Origin: Sphagnum compactum | Taxonomy: Eukaryota > Bryophyta > Sphagnopsida > Sphagnales | Assembly (NCBI GenBank): GCA_965153455.1 | Contig: OZ234500.1 | Coordinates: 13,410,557 to 13,474,556 of the forward strand | DNA length: 64,000 nt | Reading direction: 5' to 3' | Made by a program: the position numbers and the translations under genes | Part shown: piece after piece, positions 37,313 through 49,105 of the stretch | Layout: each line of letters begins with the position of its first letter | Numbering within the stretch: the stretch's first letter is position 1 | The notes under the pieces: generated by a model | Seen by the model: only the letters and a program-made list of their open reading frames with translations | The model's database searches: none | Told to the model about the DNA's origin: nothing

Positions 37313-38192
37313 TTAGTGGAAAAGGGGAGTGTGAGTGTAGAGTTCAGTGACGATGAGGGAGAAGAAGCCGATCATGGCTAGTCGTCCATTCCATCGTTCT
37401 GCTTTGGCTGTGAATGGGCCGAAGCTGCGAGCATCCGTGGACTCGCCGTTCATGATGGGTACCAGTGAAGCATACGTGAAGAGTTGCACTGCTCCCAAGA
37501 AGTAAATCAGGCCTGTTGTACCAGGACTGAAGACTTGCTCCAGTACTGTCAAGCCCGTCATCTTCTCAGCTACCACAGCCCACGCAAAGCCCAGCATTGC
37601 CTGCACAAAGAAAAAGGAATGTTTTGAAGAAAAAGTTGGCTCAGGATTTCAACGTTCTCAAGAGAAAATGCGCAGGATTTCAACAGGAACATGAATTTTA
37701 GAACTAGTTAGCTGCCAGAAATTTGCACTCGAGGTAAGAGAAAAAAAAGTTCTCGAGAATTGATCGAGAATTGGGTACCAATCGGCAGTTGATTGTCTCC
37801 GGTGCAGCGCCATCAAATGCAAATACACTCCCGAACGACTTGCTGCCGGTTTCAGGCCTTCTCTCCACCTCCGGGCGTGGGTAGAAGGATCCGGAATTGG
37901 GTTTGGCTCCAAATACTGACTGCTTCTCAGACTCGTTGACTTCCTGATTCCTCAGAATCTCGTCCTTGGTGATAACTTGCTTCGTGATCTCGTCCACAGT
38001 TCTCTGTACATCAGCCAACGGACCTTTTCCACCGCCACTCTCACAACGAACGCCTCTGGTCGCTGAGGTCATCAATTTGGGAGCTAAACGAGCGTCACCC
38101 AATTTCCTCCTAGTGAGACTGTTTTGTACGGCCGGCAAGGCCTGCAAACCTCCGACCTTGATTGACACCATCTGTGACATTGTGGTTGCCAT
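37313..38192 (-). CDS. ELIP: Early light-induced protein (ELIP), copy 1
   Basis: ELIPs are three-helix thylakoid proteins of the light-harvesting superfamily that bind pigment and protect against photodamage under high light or drying. Exons: 38192-37779 and 37600-37313 (233 aa), joined in phase 0 after the codons for NCRL. Residues 1 to about 50 are a plastid transit peptide. A hydrophilic stretch follows with DEILRNQEVNESEKQSVFG and FYPRPEVERRPETG. Helix 1 starts at PETINCRLAMLGF (E, N and R ligand positions kept; Gly of the usual NGR is Cys). Helix 2 is GLIYFLGAVQLFTYASLV, and helix 3 starts at ERWNGRLAMIGF. It is divergently arranged with a second ELIP at 41133. The intron position and NCRL junction are identical in both. 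Confidence 0.93.
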
Positions 38193-38495
38193 TATTACTA
38201 CAACTATTGCTATTGATTTCTAACTAGTTTTCCTTCTGGAATGAGATGAGAAGTCCTGTATAACAATTCGCTGTATAACTAGACGTGCAGCCTCGAGCTG
38301 GCAATGATTAGAGCTCGCAACAAAACAATTGTCGTTAGCTGGTGAAGGTTCTAGTGTTTCTAACACTGCACGATTAATATGAGCTAAGGGCGGGCGGCAG
38401 TTACGACTTTGTGATTTTGCGAAGATCTTCAGAAGATTGTGAGTCGAGTTCTGATGATGGGTGCGTGCTGAGGGGAGTGTTAAGTCCCACGGCCA

Positions 38496-38503
38496 TTTTA
38501 TAA
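38496..38503 (-). promoter_or_regulatory. TATA box of ELIP copy 1
   Basis: TTATAAAA on the minus strand, about 300 bases upstream of the ATG. This predicts a leader of about 270 nt. It is the only clear TATA box in the upstream region. Confidence 0.6.
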
Positions 38504-38660
38504 GCAGCACGGGCGGCACAACGTAGCACAGGAAGCGAGAGCAACTCCAGAGCTGACAAGACAGCTGCCGTGTCAACGGAAAACCAAAAGCAGCTTGTAA
38601 AAGTGCAACCTCAAGATCCTTTTTCACACCGCCAGGAAATGGATGGTGGGCTGTTGTACA

Positions 38661-38666
38661 CACGTG
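38661..38666. promoter_or_regulatory. G-box (CACGTG) upstream of ELIP copy 1
   Basis: CACGTG in the context ACACGTGGA, about 160 bp upstream of the TATA box. G-boxes bind bZIP and bHLH factors such as HY5, PIFs and ABFs, which fits light or ABA control of ELIPs. Function is inferred from position. Confidence 0.5.
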
Positions 38667-38769
38667 GACGAAAAGTGCAGCGTCTACGTACTGGTCTGCA
38701 AAGCGGGGCAAGTGCGCTACTAGTGGGCTGTGTGGCTCCCTTGTGACAGACAGTCAGTCTACTCACTCG

Positions 38770-40700
38770 GCCATCTGAGTCCAAGTTCCAAAGTTCGATG
38801 AACCTTCAATGATATTTTGAACGACATTCATTCAACAGAGAAAGAAAGAAAAACTGTGGTGTCAAAATGCATCTGGAATATGCTGGATGAAGAATATATT
38901 GGATGAAAATTTTAATGTAATGAATGTTAAAAAATTGGGATGTCAAAATGCATTTGGAGTATGCTGGATGAAGATTTAAATCTAATGGATGAAAGAAAGG
39001 TTGCACATGATGATAATATGTAGAAAGTGCCCAAAGCTTTTTGAGGGAGGGTTACTAAGCATGCGAAACATGAGGGAGGGTTTAGTCAAGCTTATTTTAC
39101 AATGTTGTTTTCTGTGTATTAGAGTGTGTTTATTGTTTGTTGCAGAAGAATTTCTTTTGTTCTTTATGAAGGAGGAGTTTGCTATGGTGGGATTTTGGTG
39201 TTACTTTATGTTTTTTGTTGGTTTGCATTTCGTAAGGCAGATTTTCAATTTTTGGGTGTGTGCTATTTGTCAAAGATGATTCATGATGTGATGAGAAAAA
39301 TTTAAACTAAAAGTTCCCTTGCTGAATTCCCATCAACCAACAAAACATTGTCCCTCTCTCACTAGTATCACCCATGAATCCAACCAAAGCTCAGCTGGTC
39401 CCATCTTTAAGCATCTTGTGAAGGGGAAGCTTGCTGCACGAAATTGAAAATAAAAATGAAAATCAAATTTTTCAATTAAATATTTTGAAGTTGCAGCAAC
39501 AACTTCTTGTCTCTATCAAAATGTGAAATGAATTATCATGAAAATATGAAGCAAAAAGTATGAAAATCATCCAAATTAATTGCAGGCTGCAAAATCTGAA
39601 TAATTTCACCCCCTCATATGACAATATCATATAAGATCATGAAAAAATGATAGTAATAATAATAATCTCAAATTTGTATATGAATTCTAATTTCATTCTG
39701 ATCTCTGGAATTTCTACCAGAGGGAAAGTTATGAAGTTCAGCCAACAAATAACAACAAATGTGCAAAAACGGTTCTAAAGGAGATATGAAAATATCAGAA
39801 GGCAAGCAAAATATGTGATATAACTGGGGAGCTAATATCCAATGGCATGCTTCATACGGCTTCTCACATGCTTCTCCACTGACAAAACACTTTACAAAGA
39901 TTTTAGCCAAATTTGGTTATAAGCTAGACATGAACGTAAAAATATACATAAGCATACTTCTGTATTATTGGCTACCCATTTGGAACTTATGATAGAATTT
40001 GGCAATTCTGAATCAAATTTTTCTTTCATAATCTAGCTACTATTTTTGATCATTTTTTAAAATTAAAAATTGGGTGTTGAAGGCAGCTTGGAAGCTAATT
40101 ATATATTAGTTTGTAGAAATGTTGATTTTTTTTGTTTTGTAACCGATTTTTTCAAAGAACCGAATTTTGTGAAGAGAAAATAGAGAATCAGCCTAGTTTT
40201 TATTGGCGAACTATAGCCTAAAAGAGAAACTAACATTTTGAAATAAAATTATTTTGGAGATTTTCAATCACCAGATTTCTAGATTTTATTTTCAGTGTGT
40301 AGCCATAAATATAGAATGATGATTGAAGTTTTGCACTTTATATATGGTTTATAGCCAGATTTGGCTAAATCCTCATAGGGGTGATCACCACGTTTTCCTA
40401 CATTTTCGAATCGATGCTCTTTTTTTTTCTGGTGAACTTTCGCCATTTTTTGACAAAGAAATTGTGAGATTTTTTTTAAAAAAAAGTGTAAATTCGACTA
40501 CTAAAGTTGCTTCTTTCTTTTTTGTTAAATCTCGCCAAAATTTGGATATCAAAAAAATGATTTAAAATTTTATAATAATTTCTTTTCAAAAGAAAATTTT
40601 AAAAACTGCTTCCTCGGGATGATCGCAAATTTGGCTAAAAACAAAAAAAATCCTAAAAAACCATCGCCACTGTAAAAGTGAGATTTTTTTTTGAACTGTA
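38770..40700. other. Spacer between the two ELIP genes
   Basis: About 38858-38995 is a diverged tandem duplication with a 79-bp unit (GTCAAAATGCAT.TGGA.TATGCTGGATGAAGA). About 39765-39875 is repeat family C, related to 30650-30760. The rest is AT-rich and without a credible gene. Confidence 0.55.
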
Positions 40701-40982
40701 CGATTTTTTCCATTGCTGTTGACGTTGCCCGCAAAGTGGCAAAAACACTTGAGAGCTTGGCGCGTCGCTCTGGTGTGCAAGCGTAGCGGCTCTTGCTGTC
40801 CGCCACGACCTTCCATGGCTTGCAGCCATCCGTGTGCGTCCGGCTCTGTGAATTCGCCACATTCGCAGCTTGCGACGATGCAGTTTGCAAATGGCGACAC
40901 GCAAAACCCCCATGATTTCAGGACGAGCACCACCGTCTTTCCCACTTTCTTTTGTGGCATTTTCTTTTCCATTCAAAACTTC

Positions 40983-40990
40983 TATATATA
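40983..40990 (+). promoter_or_regulatory. TATA box of ELIP copy 2
   Basis: TATATATA in the context CTATATATATTGGGG, 143 bp before the ATG at 41133. This predicts a leader of roughly 110-120 nt. No CACGTG is visible in the 400 bp upstream, unlike copy 1. Confidence 0.65.
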
Positions 40991-41132
40991 TTGGGGCGTG
41001 TTCTCATGTCTCTTCATCTCATTTAGAATTTACTTCTATCACAAAGACTCTTCACGCATCATATAGTCTTCAATCTCTGTGATTATTTGATTATTTTGCT
41101 GAAAATCTGAGAGAGATTTATTATACAGTGCT

Positions 41133-42028
41133 ATGGCAGCAGCAGTAGCTATGTCGCAGGTGGTATCAATGAAGGTGGTGATCGGGGGTTTGCAGGCGTT
41201 GCCGGTCCAAACTAGCCTTCGTAAGCTTGGGGGTGGTGCTGCTCCTCTTCGCGTAGTGAAAAACAACTGCAGTCCCAGGTTGATCACGTCGATTGCAGGG
41301 CGGCGATCTGTGCGTTGCCAGGCCGGTGAAGGCGGCAGAGGTGGTCCCTTGGCCGATTTGAAGCGATCTGTTGACGAGAGCACGAAGCAGGAGATCACCA
41401 AGGACGAGATTCTGAGGAACCAGGAAACCAACGAGTCGGAGAAGCAGTCGGTATTTGGAGCCAAGCCCACTTCGGGCTCCTTCTACCCACGACCGGAGCT
41501 GGAAAGGAGGCCTGAGACTGGCAGCAAGTCGTTTTGGAGTGTGTTTGCATTCGATGGCGCTGCACCGGAAACAATCAATTGCCGATTGGTAAAAACCCTC
41601 GAACAAGCTTGCTTTCGGATACAGCAGTAGCAAGCTCCTTGTAACCCTAACCCTAGTTTTTGCCCTAATCTCTAGACCCCTAGGGTTCTACTCTTGCAAG
41701 AAAGAATTCTAACCCAAAGTTTCATGGATTTCGTTGGCAGGCAATGTTGGGATTTGTGTGGGCTGTCGTTGCGGAGAAGATGACAGGCTTGACAGTTCTG
41801 GAGCAGCTCTTCTCTCCTGGTTCAACTGGGCTTGTTTACTTCGTAGGAGCTATTCAGTTGCTCACATACGCATCCTTGGTACCCATTATGAATGGTGAGT
41901 CCACAGATGCTCGCAGCTTCGGCCCCTTCACAGCCAAGGCAGAGAGATGGAATGGGCGACTGGCCATGATTGGCTTCTTCTCCCTCATTGTCACTGAGCT
42001 CTTCACCCACACAGCCGTCTTTCACTGA
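41133..42028 (+). CDS. ELIP: Early light-induced protein (ELIP), copy 2
   Basis: This is the same family as the minus-strand gene at 37313-38192 and head-to-head with it. Exons are 41133-41588 and 41741-42028 (247 aa), with the join after NCRL in phase 0. The transit region is longer and more Gly/Arg-rich than in copy 1. From DEILRNQETNESEKQSVFG onward the two proteins are nearly the same, including FYPRPELERRPETG, PETINCRLAMLGF, EKMTGLTVLEQ and ERWNGRLAMIGF. The protein ends FTHTAVFH. The introns differ in sequence and length (178 bp in copy 1, 152 bp here), so the duplication is not very recent, while the last exon is strongly conserved. Expected location is the thylakoid membrane. The TATA box at 40983 supports transcription. 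Confidence 0.94.
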
Positions 42029-43690
42029 AGTGTGTACTTACCCGACATTCTTTGCACTGTATTGTTGAGTGTCGTGCTGTACAGAAGAAATCTACAGAAT
42101 TTCTGAATAGATTTCTTAAAATAGTAGATTCTGTATTTCTTTTCCGGATTTGTAGTTTGCTGCAACATGCATCATAATTTGTTATTATGGGTAATTCAGG
42201 AGTTTGGCAGTCAAGTTAGAGATGGAAATAGAGGTTGGGATGATGAAATTCAGTCTGGAATAGTGCAGTGCACAAAACGGTCTGTATCATATTGCTTGCT
42301 TGCAGAGAGACAAGTTGTGAGCGATTTTTTCTTTTTGTAAAATTGCTGGATAATATCAACCAACTTCTTTTCCCTCAAAGTTGCCTACAGTTTCAGTTCA
42401 GTTGAATTGTGCTTTAGTATCTAGGGAATTCCTTGCTTCCAGACCATGGCTCTCAAATGCCTTATGCTATCAACAAAGCAAAACACATGCTGTTTTGTTT
42501 TTAAAACAGGTTTTAGTTGCATGTATCATTTTAGTGTATATCATGGAAGAAAAACTTCAAAGTGCTCGATGCAGTGGCTTCAGGACAGAACTGGAACACA
42601 AGATCATGTATAGGAACTTACAATGACAAGAGTGCCTTATTGGAAACAGAGAATTGATTACATTACTGTCGAACTTGAACATAAGTTCATATTTGCACTG
42701 AAATTTGTAGTATGCAACAAAAATTTGGAAATTTCACAAACCTCTATTACACAGTATGAAACAACTTGAACATTAAGTTCATATATGCATTGAAATTTAT
42801 AGTATGCAACAAAAATTTGGAGATTTTGTAAACCTCTATTACACAATATGAAATAATACACTCTTCTGACAATCTGCTGCTTCACCACACTTTTGTGGTC
42901 TACATTTGATGTAGTGCACAGACATGTTGTGACATACCCAGACACTTTGTGATGGACATTTGATTGAAGTACCCAAACACAGCAATTCTTTGAGTTGCTC
43001 CACAAGTACATTCCAGTGGTATAAAATGGTAATAAAAATGATTTCAACTGCTTAGGCTTTGTCAAGAGAACATCTATGTTTTAGTGCATGTTGAAGGAAT
43101 ATTCATCTACTGCATATATAATAACAATGCAAAAAAATATGTTGGCAGGGAAAGAAAAATTGATGATATAAGCATATGCTCCTAATATATGTTGCAAAGG
43201 TATGTTGCACACACTTGTAAGAATTGCAAGAAGCACAAAAACACTTCAAATGTTGGAGGTTAAGACAAAATTGTTTGTTTGTTTTGTTTGTCATGTTGAA
43301 ATCTCTGAAATCATAGCACCATTTGCCCCATTCTTAATACTATTGGAAAGTCCTCAATGAATAGGGGTGTATTGAATTGGTTTCATAATGTTGTGACCAA
43401 TGAGGGAGAAATTATTGAATATTGAACAAAATTTTCATTGAAAATTCAATTAAATCAAAACTCAAAATTACAAGAGAATTACGGTGCACTCTTGATATTA
43501 TTGGAAAGCTTTTAGTGAATGAATTTGATGAAAGTAATTTGAGAATTTTTTACACTTAAGGTGCAAAAGATATTGAGTTTTGAATAATTCAATAAGTTGC
43601 AATTATGATAAATTTAGTTGTAAATAGCAACTTGTTGCACACAATCACAACATGACTAATTACATATGACAAAAAAAATTCTAGTGTTTT
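42029..43690. other. ELIP 3' flank and AT-rich spacer
   Basis: About 42668-42860 is a two-copy tandem duplication with a unit of about 100 bp (GAACTTGAACAT.AAGTTCAT, TAGTATGCAACAAAAATTTG, AACCTCTATTACACA). 43265-43445 is repeat family B (compare 35960-36125). No gene. Confidence 0.6.
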
Positions 43691-43699
43691 AGGACATTG

Positions 43700-44760
43700 A
43701 ATTCAATGTCATATCTTCCTTACCTATTGCCATACATCGCAACATTTCACCCAATTAAAAATATCTATGAAAATGCCACTAAGCCACCAATAAATGTTTT
43801 GCAATGTGTGGCATTAATAATAAAGTGTCCAACACCTTATACATAACTTCTTGTAACAATATGACCCATTGGGCTATGCAACCACTTAATCGAAGTTTAT
43901 CAATCAAGTGTATCAAAGCATCATAGTCCACATGAAATACAAATGAATATCCCAATAAATAGTGTTTAAATTTATGGCCAAAATAAATCGTCTGCAAAAC
44001 TTATTATTTTCAATAGTGGTGTAAATAACTTTTGTGGCTATCAATTGCTTACTTGGAAAATATGTGGAATGGGAAAAATATTTATCATCCTTTTGGCTTC
44101 ACACATTTTCAATTGCAAAATTGAAAACATCTACATAAACTCAGAATTTATTTTTTTAATTTAATAGGAATAATATTGAAGCCTTTGTGAGTGATAATTT
44201 AAAAATCATGGAAAACATCAATGCAATCCTTGGTCCATACTAGTTCTTGGTCTTTCTTCAACAAATTGGTTAAACGGCTTTAGGCAAAATATCATATTTA
44301 TGTATAAACATCTAATAATAACCAACATGGCTTAAAAAGGCCTACACATCCATTATAACTTGTGGCAAAAATAATAAAAAAGATAATTTCAATCTTTGAA
44401 AGGTCCATTGAAATTCCATTTTACAATACAATATGTCCCAACAATTTTCCTTTCAAAACCAAAATTGATTGAAATTTAATAATAGAATTTCAAGAAATCC
44501 CATATTGATTGCAAGGATCAAAACACAATTGTAACTTTATTTCACATTCTTTTAAGCTATTAAAACACACAAAAATCATTCAAGAAAAAATTCACCAATA
44601 ATTATAAACCTAATCTTGCAATATTATTGTCCTTGTTGTTTAGAAAGTAACTAATGTGTTGCATAATCCAAAAGGCATTTTTCAATATGCATATGTGCCC
44701 CAATCTTTGGCGGAGGTGGTATTTGATCAATCTTCAACTATGATGTTCAAGATCTCATCA
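43700..44760 (-). mobile_element. Dead Ty3/gypsy retrotransposon fragment (RT and RNase H)
   Basis: On the minus strand, in the right order, three gypsy polyprotein pieces can be read in shifting frames. The first, from about 44700 to 44400, is reverse transcriptase remnants including a LDDFCVF-like FFLNDFCVF and GKLLGHIV. The second, about 44360-44220, is the RT/RNase H linker with LLKKDQELVWTKDCIDVF. The third, at 43997-43779, is RNase H with YLLGYSFVFHVDYDALIHLI and LSGCIAQWVILLQE. Many stops and frameshifts interrupt the frame. I could not find LTRs, a primer-binding site or target duplications. The region 44760-45330 may hold further upstream polyprotein remains that I cannot confirm. 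Confidence 0.75.
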
Positions 44761-47700
44761 TTCTTGCTTATCTTGTTAAGCTTGTATGCAATTGCAAAAC
44801 AACACATAATCTGTTGACAAGAAATAATTTCAAAGAATGTTCATACATGTGAAATACTTCAACGAGAGGGGAATAGACTTGCCTTAGACATGACCCCAAG
44901 AAAGTTCAAACTTCAAAGGATCTCCATATTGTGCATGCATATGAATCACACGTGCCATCATTTTTCCATGCAAAGTTTTGTAGGCATCTACCAACAACGC
45001 CATTTTTCATTTTCACTAATGATTCTATTTTGTGACCCACACATACAACTACCATGAAAATAAGTAATTCCCAATGAACTTTGTGCCCTTTGAAATTGAG
45101 ATGAAGGGTGCGGGGTTATGAACCTATCCTTCAAGCATAACCATGAACTTGTAGTAATCAAAAAACTTTTCTTGCAATGTTATGTGAAAATGCTTGCTAT
45201 ATTGCGCCTCTACCTTTCAATGGCCCATCCCCAAAGGACTCAAAGATGTGGTTCTTGACTATTTGGAAATGCCACCCTACTTCATGTAACTCTTGGGAAT
45301 TTTAAGGACCATGTGCGTTTATTCAAACCCTAAATCAATGGCATGTTTTTTGAATTTCACATACTTCCCTTGGCAACCATGAAGACCTTAAAACATCGGT
45401 TGGGGAGAAACAACCAAGACATTGGGAAATTGTTTGGACAAAAGATGGTGGATGAGATTGTTTTTTTCTAAGAAGCTTATAAGTGACCTTGTATACTGTT
45501 TGAAGTGGGTGTAAATTAGAGTTTTTTTTGTGGGTTAATTTTTCCACTAGAAGACAAAAAAAAGAGGGGAATGCAACTTTTACAAAGGAATTTTGGGGAA
45601 AAAACCCTTTACTTTGCCACATTTTGAGAGAAAAGGTTGAAATCACCATATTTAAGCTATAAGTTCTTCCCAAAATTTCTCTTTTTGGTTCTAACCTAGG
45701 GGTTATCAAAGTTAAAAATTAAAATTTTCAACATAAATCTTGTTTTTCCCCATTCACAAGAAAGGATGGAAACAAGTTCAAATTTATGCATGATAATAGT
45801 TGAAAAGAATGGAAATCACTAAATTAGTAAAACATGCATTTCCTAGTCAAATTGAACCCAAACATGTGGATTCGTAATTCTATAAAAAAAATCCCATTTG
45901 GGGTATAAAAAAAACAAAGCTCAAAATAATAATTGGCTCATGTTATTATATTGGGATCATAAGGATGTCAAAATATGAGCTTGAATTGATGATGTCCATG
46001 ACTTTGAACAAGCCTGCAAATATTAATTAATTTGTGATAACATTAAAAACTTTGATGAGGCCACAAATAACATTTAAATTTTAAAAATGTTTTTCCAATT
46101 GATAATGTATTGAATTGGGAACAACAAAATACACTAACTAAATTGAATGGTATGGGCCTAAAGGTGATATGATGGTTCATTTCCAACAAAAGAACAATGT
46201 AAAACCATCAATATTGACACAAAATATCAAGTTGCTTAAATTTTCACTAGGCTTGACATTATTAATATATATATATATTATCTCTAGTTATATTCACCTC
46301 AAGGGGTGTCACTTGATACTTGTTAACATTGGAAGGTAAATGCATTTGTTATAGTGTACACAAAAAATGTGACATTCCCATGGTTGGCAAAACCTATGTA
46401 CACATGGCCACTTCCACTTTGTTTGGCCCATGCTATTGAATGAAGTTGTAACCTTGTGTGATAGGTGGGACATTGTATTTTTTTTTTTCAATTATATTTC
46501 AACATTGGATGTAAACTTTGATTTTTTTTCTTTTGTTTACACATAATATTACATTGGGTATTTAATTTGATTGAATTAATATTATAACTTGATGTAATTA
46601 TTTGAGGGATTCAAATATGTAACTTATTTAGGTTAGATGATGAATTGTCATAAATTAACAATGTTCATGTATGATTCATTATAATTATGATGAATCATCA
46701 TTAATAAGTCATAACACATATTAATGTGCATGAATTAATATGAATCATTAAAAATATCATCTCATAATTTAATATGCATGATTAAAATTGGATGAGTAGT
46801 TAGAAATTCATTTTATGATTTAATGTGCATGACTAAAGTTGAATAAATCATTAAAAATTGAATTTCATAATTTAATGTATATGATTAAAGTTATATGAGT
46901 CATTAAAAAAATCATCCCATAATTAGATGTGCATGAAAGCAAATGAGTCACGTGGTGAATCGTTTAAGGTGTAAGATTTTTGGGATTTTCTTATTTAGTT
47001 TCTTAACGATGAATCACATGGTGAATCACCTAGGACATAAGGCTTTTAAATATACATATTTTGTTTCCTATTGTTTAGTATATAGTTGGGTGGTTGGGGC
47101 TAATTGAAAACATCTTCATTTGATTATCATGTTTTTGTGTGATATGAAATTATATTAGTCAATTTCATTGTTAACCTTTGTTATTAATAAAGATTACTCT
47201 TTTTTTTTATCATGGATGACATGACATTTGTTATATGTTCATTTAACATGAAATAAATGGATTTTGTACTAATCAATATTTTTTGTTGTGCCTAGACATT
47301 GAATATATTGGATCAATATCCTAATATTGTCACATGCACTACTTAGTTATGGAGGCAATTACATATGTGATTATTGATTTGTTAAACAACTATTAACTAA
47401 CGATAATTAAATAATCAAAGCTTAATTCTAAAAGGAAAATTTTACCTAACAATAATACCATTAATGAATTATCTTCATGGAAAAATAGTCAAAAAAATTA
47501 ATTTGAAATATAATGCCAATAAGTTTTTATATTAACAGGTAAATATTTTAGTTTAATTATCTAGCTAATTTAAAAAACCTCCTAATAATTTTTTAATTAC
47601 TAGTGGTAGGTTCATACTTTTTGTCCTTTATTTATTATGGCTGAAACCAATAGAATAATTAGTTTTTAAGAAATAAAATGATGTACCACTAACTAGGATA

Positions 47701-48608
47701 TGTGAGAAAAATTAAAATAAGATGAGAAAATTTTAAAAAACCATGAAAATCCAGGTTTGGTGAGGAATCACTTTTGGTTTTTATTATTTATTGGGTTCAA
47801 TTCATTATTCCTTATCATTCTATGTCAAATTTTTTTTTCATCTTTATTTGTTCGATATAAAAAATATTGATGTGTGTGAAATGAAAAAAAAGAGAGTACT
47901 TATGTAAAGAAAAAATACAATGAATTTTAGTTGAAGGTCAAGTGACATTTTTATTAAAAAAATATTATTTTTTACATGCAAAAGATAATATTAAATATTA
48001 AATTGATATAAAATAAGGTAAAATTTCAATTTAGTTAAGTTTCTTTTTCATTTTTTATAATATTTGTTGGAAATAAGTCATTGGACAACAGTTGTATCAA
48101 AAAGATAACCAATAAGAAGATATAACAAGCTAATAATATATATTTTTTTGTGCCAAAGATATTGTTCAAGGATTGGAAGGTAATTATTTTTCAACCTTCC
48201 ATTTTCAATTTTGATTTTTGTCAAAAAAAAAAAACTTTTTTTCAAAAAACTTTTTTCATCATCTTTATTTTAGTTTCTACTTGGAAACCTTGTCCTTATA
48301 ATAAAAGCTAAGTTGTTGGTTTTGTAATCTTACAATTTCTTAAAACTAGTTGAAATCTCATGGGTGATGAAATGGATGATTAAATGCTCTGTTAAGGATT
48401 TGCAACAACAATGGGTTCAAATTAAAAAGCAAGGAATTAAAATCTATTTGCTTCTCTACAAAATCAACATGAACCAACTTTTTTCTCAACCAACTTTTTT
48501 TTCATTTGATACCAAAGACGTTAAAGGGTTTGGTTCCAATCGAATCCAACAAAAACCGTTTTATGTAACCACAATATCATGATGATGCTCAAGCATGCAT
48601 GCTACTAG
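44761..48608. other. AT-rich spacer
   Basis: No gene seen. About 46720-46935 contains four diverged copies of a roughly 62-bp unit (TAATTTAATGTGCATGATTA, AAGTTGAATGAGTCATTAA). 46262-46280 is a TA run. About 46940-47030 has a two-copy GAATCAC.TGGTGAATC motif. A minus-strand 124-residue open frame at 45335-45709 has no recognisable family. Confidence 0.5.
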
Positions 48609-49105
48609 GAGAAGTTGCTCGTTCGTTTGTTCCCATCGTTCCCATTATTCCAAGAGTCCAAAACATCAATGTTGTTCAAACCTACTAATTATTAGTTCAT
48701 CTTACTATGAGAAGTTGCTCGTTCGTTCCCAAAATCGTTCCCTTTATTCCAAGAGTCGAAAACATCAATGTTGTTCAAACCTACTAATTATTAGTTCATC
48801 TTACTATGAGAAGTTGCTTGTTCGTTCCCATCGTTCCCTTTATTCCAAGAGTCGAAAACATCAATGTTGTTCAAACCTACTAATTATTAGTTCATCTTAC
48901 TATGAGAAGTTGCTCGTTCGTTCCCATCGTTCCCTTTATTCCAAGAGTCGAAAACATCAATGTTGTTCAAACCTACTAAATTATTAGTTCATCTTACTAT
49001 GAGAAGTTGCGTTCGTTCGTTCCCATCGTTCCCTTTATTCCAAGAGTCGAAAACATCAATGTTGTTCAAACCTACTAATTATTAGTTCATCTTACTATGA
49101 TGGAT
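48609..49105. repeat. Minisatellite, about 96-102-bp unit, five copies
   Basis: Copies contain GAGAAGTTGCTCGTTCGTTC, then CCCTTTATTCCAAGAGTCGA, AAACATCAATGTTGTTCAAA and CCTACTAATTATTAGTTCAT. Copies are nearly identical, so the array is young. A 130-residue open frame across it simply reflects a unit length divisible by three. Confidence 0.92.

Noticed and set aside
40570-40976. Overlapping minus-strand open frames of 106-128 codons
   Set aside because: Three frames overlap the same GC-richer stretch upstream of ELIP copy 2. None has a recognisable domain and the region fits a promoter.
48595-48987. 130-codon repetitive open frame
   Set aside because: Entirely explained by the minisatellite unit length.
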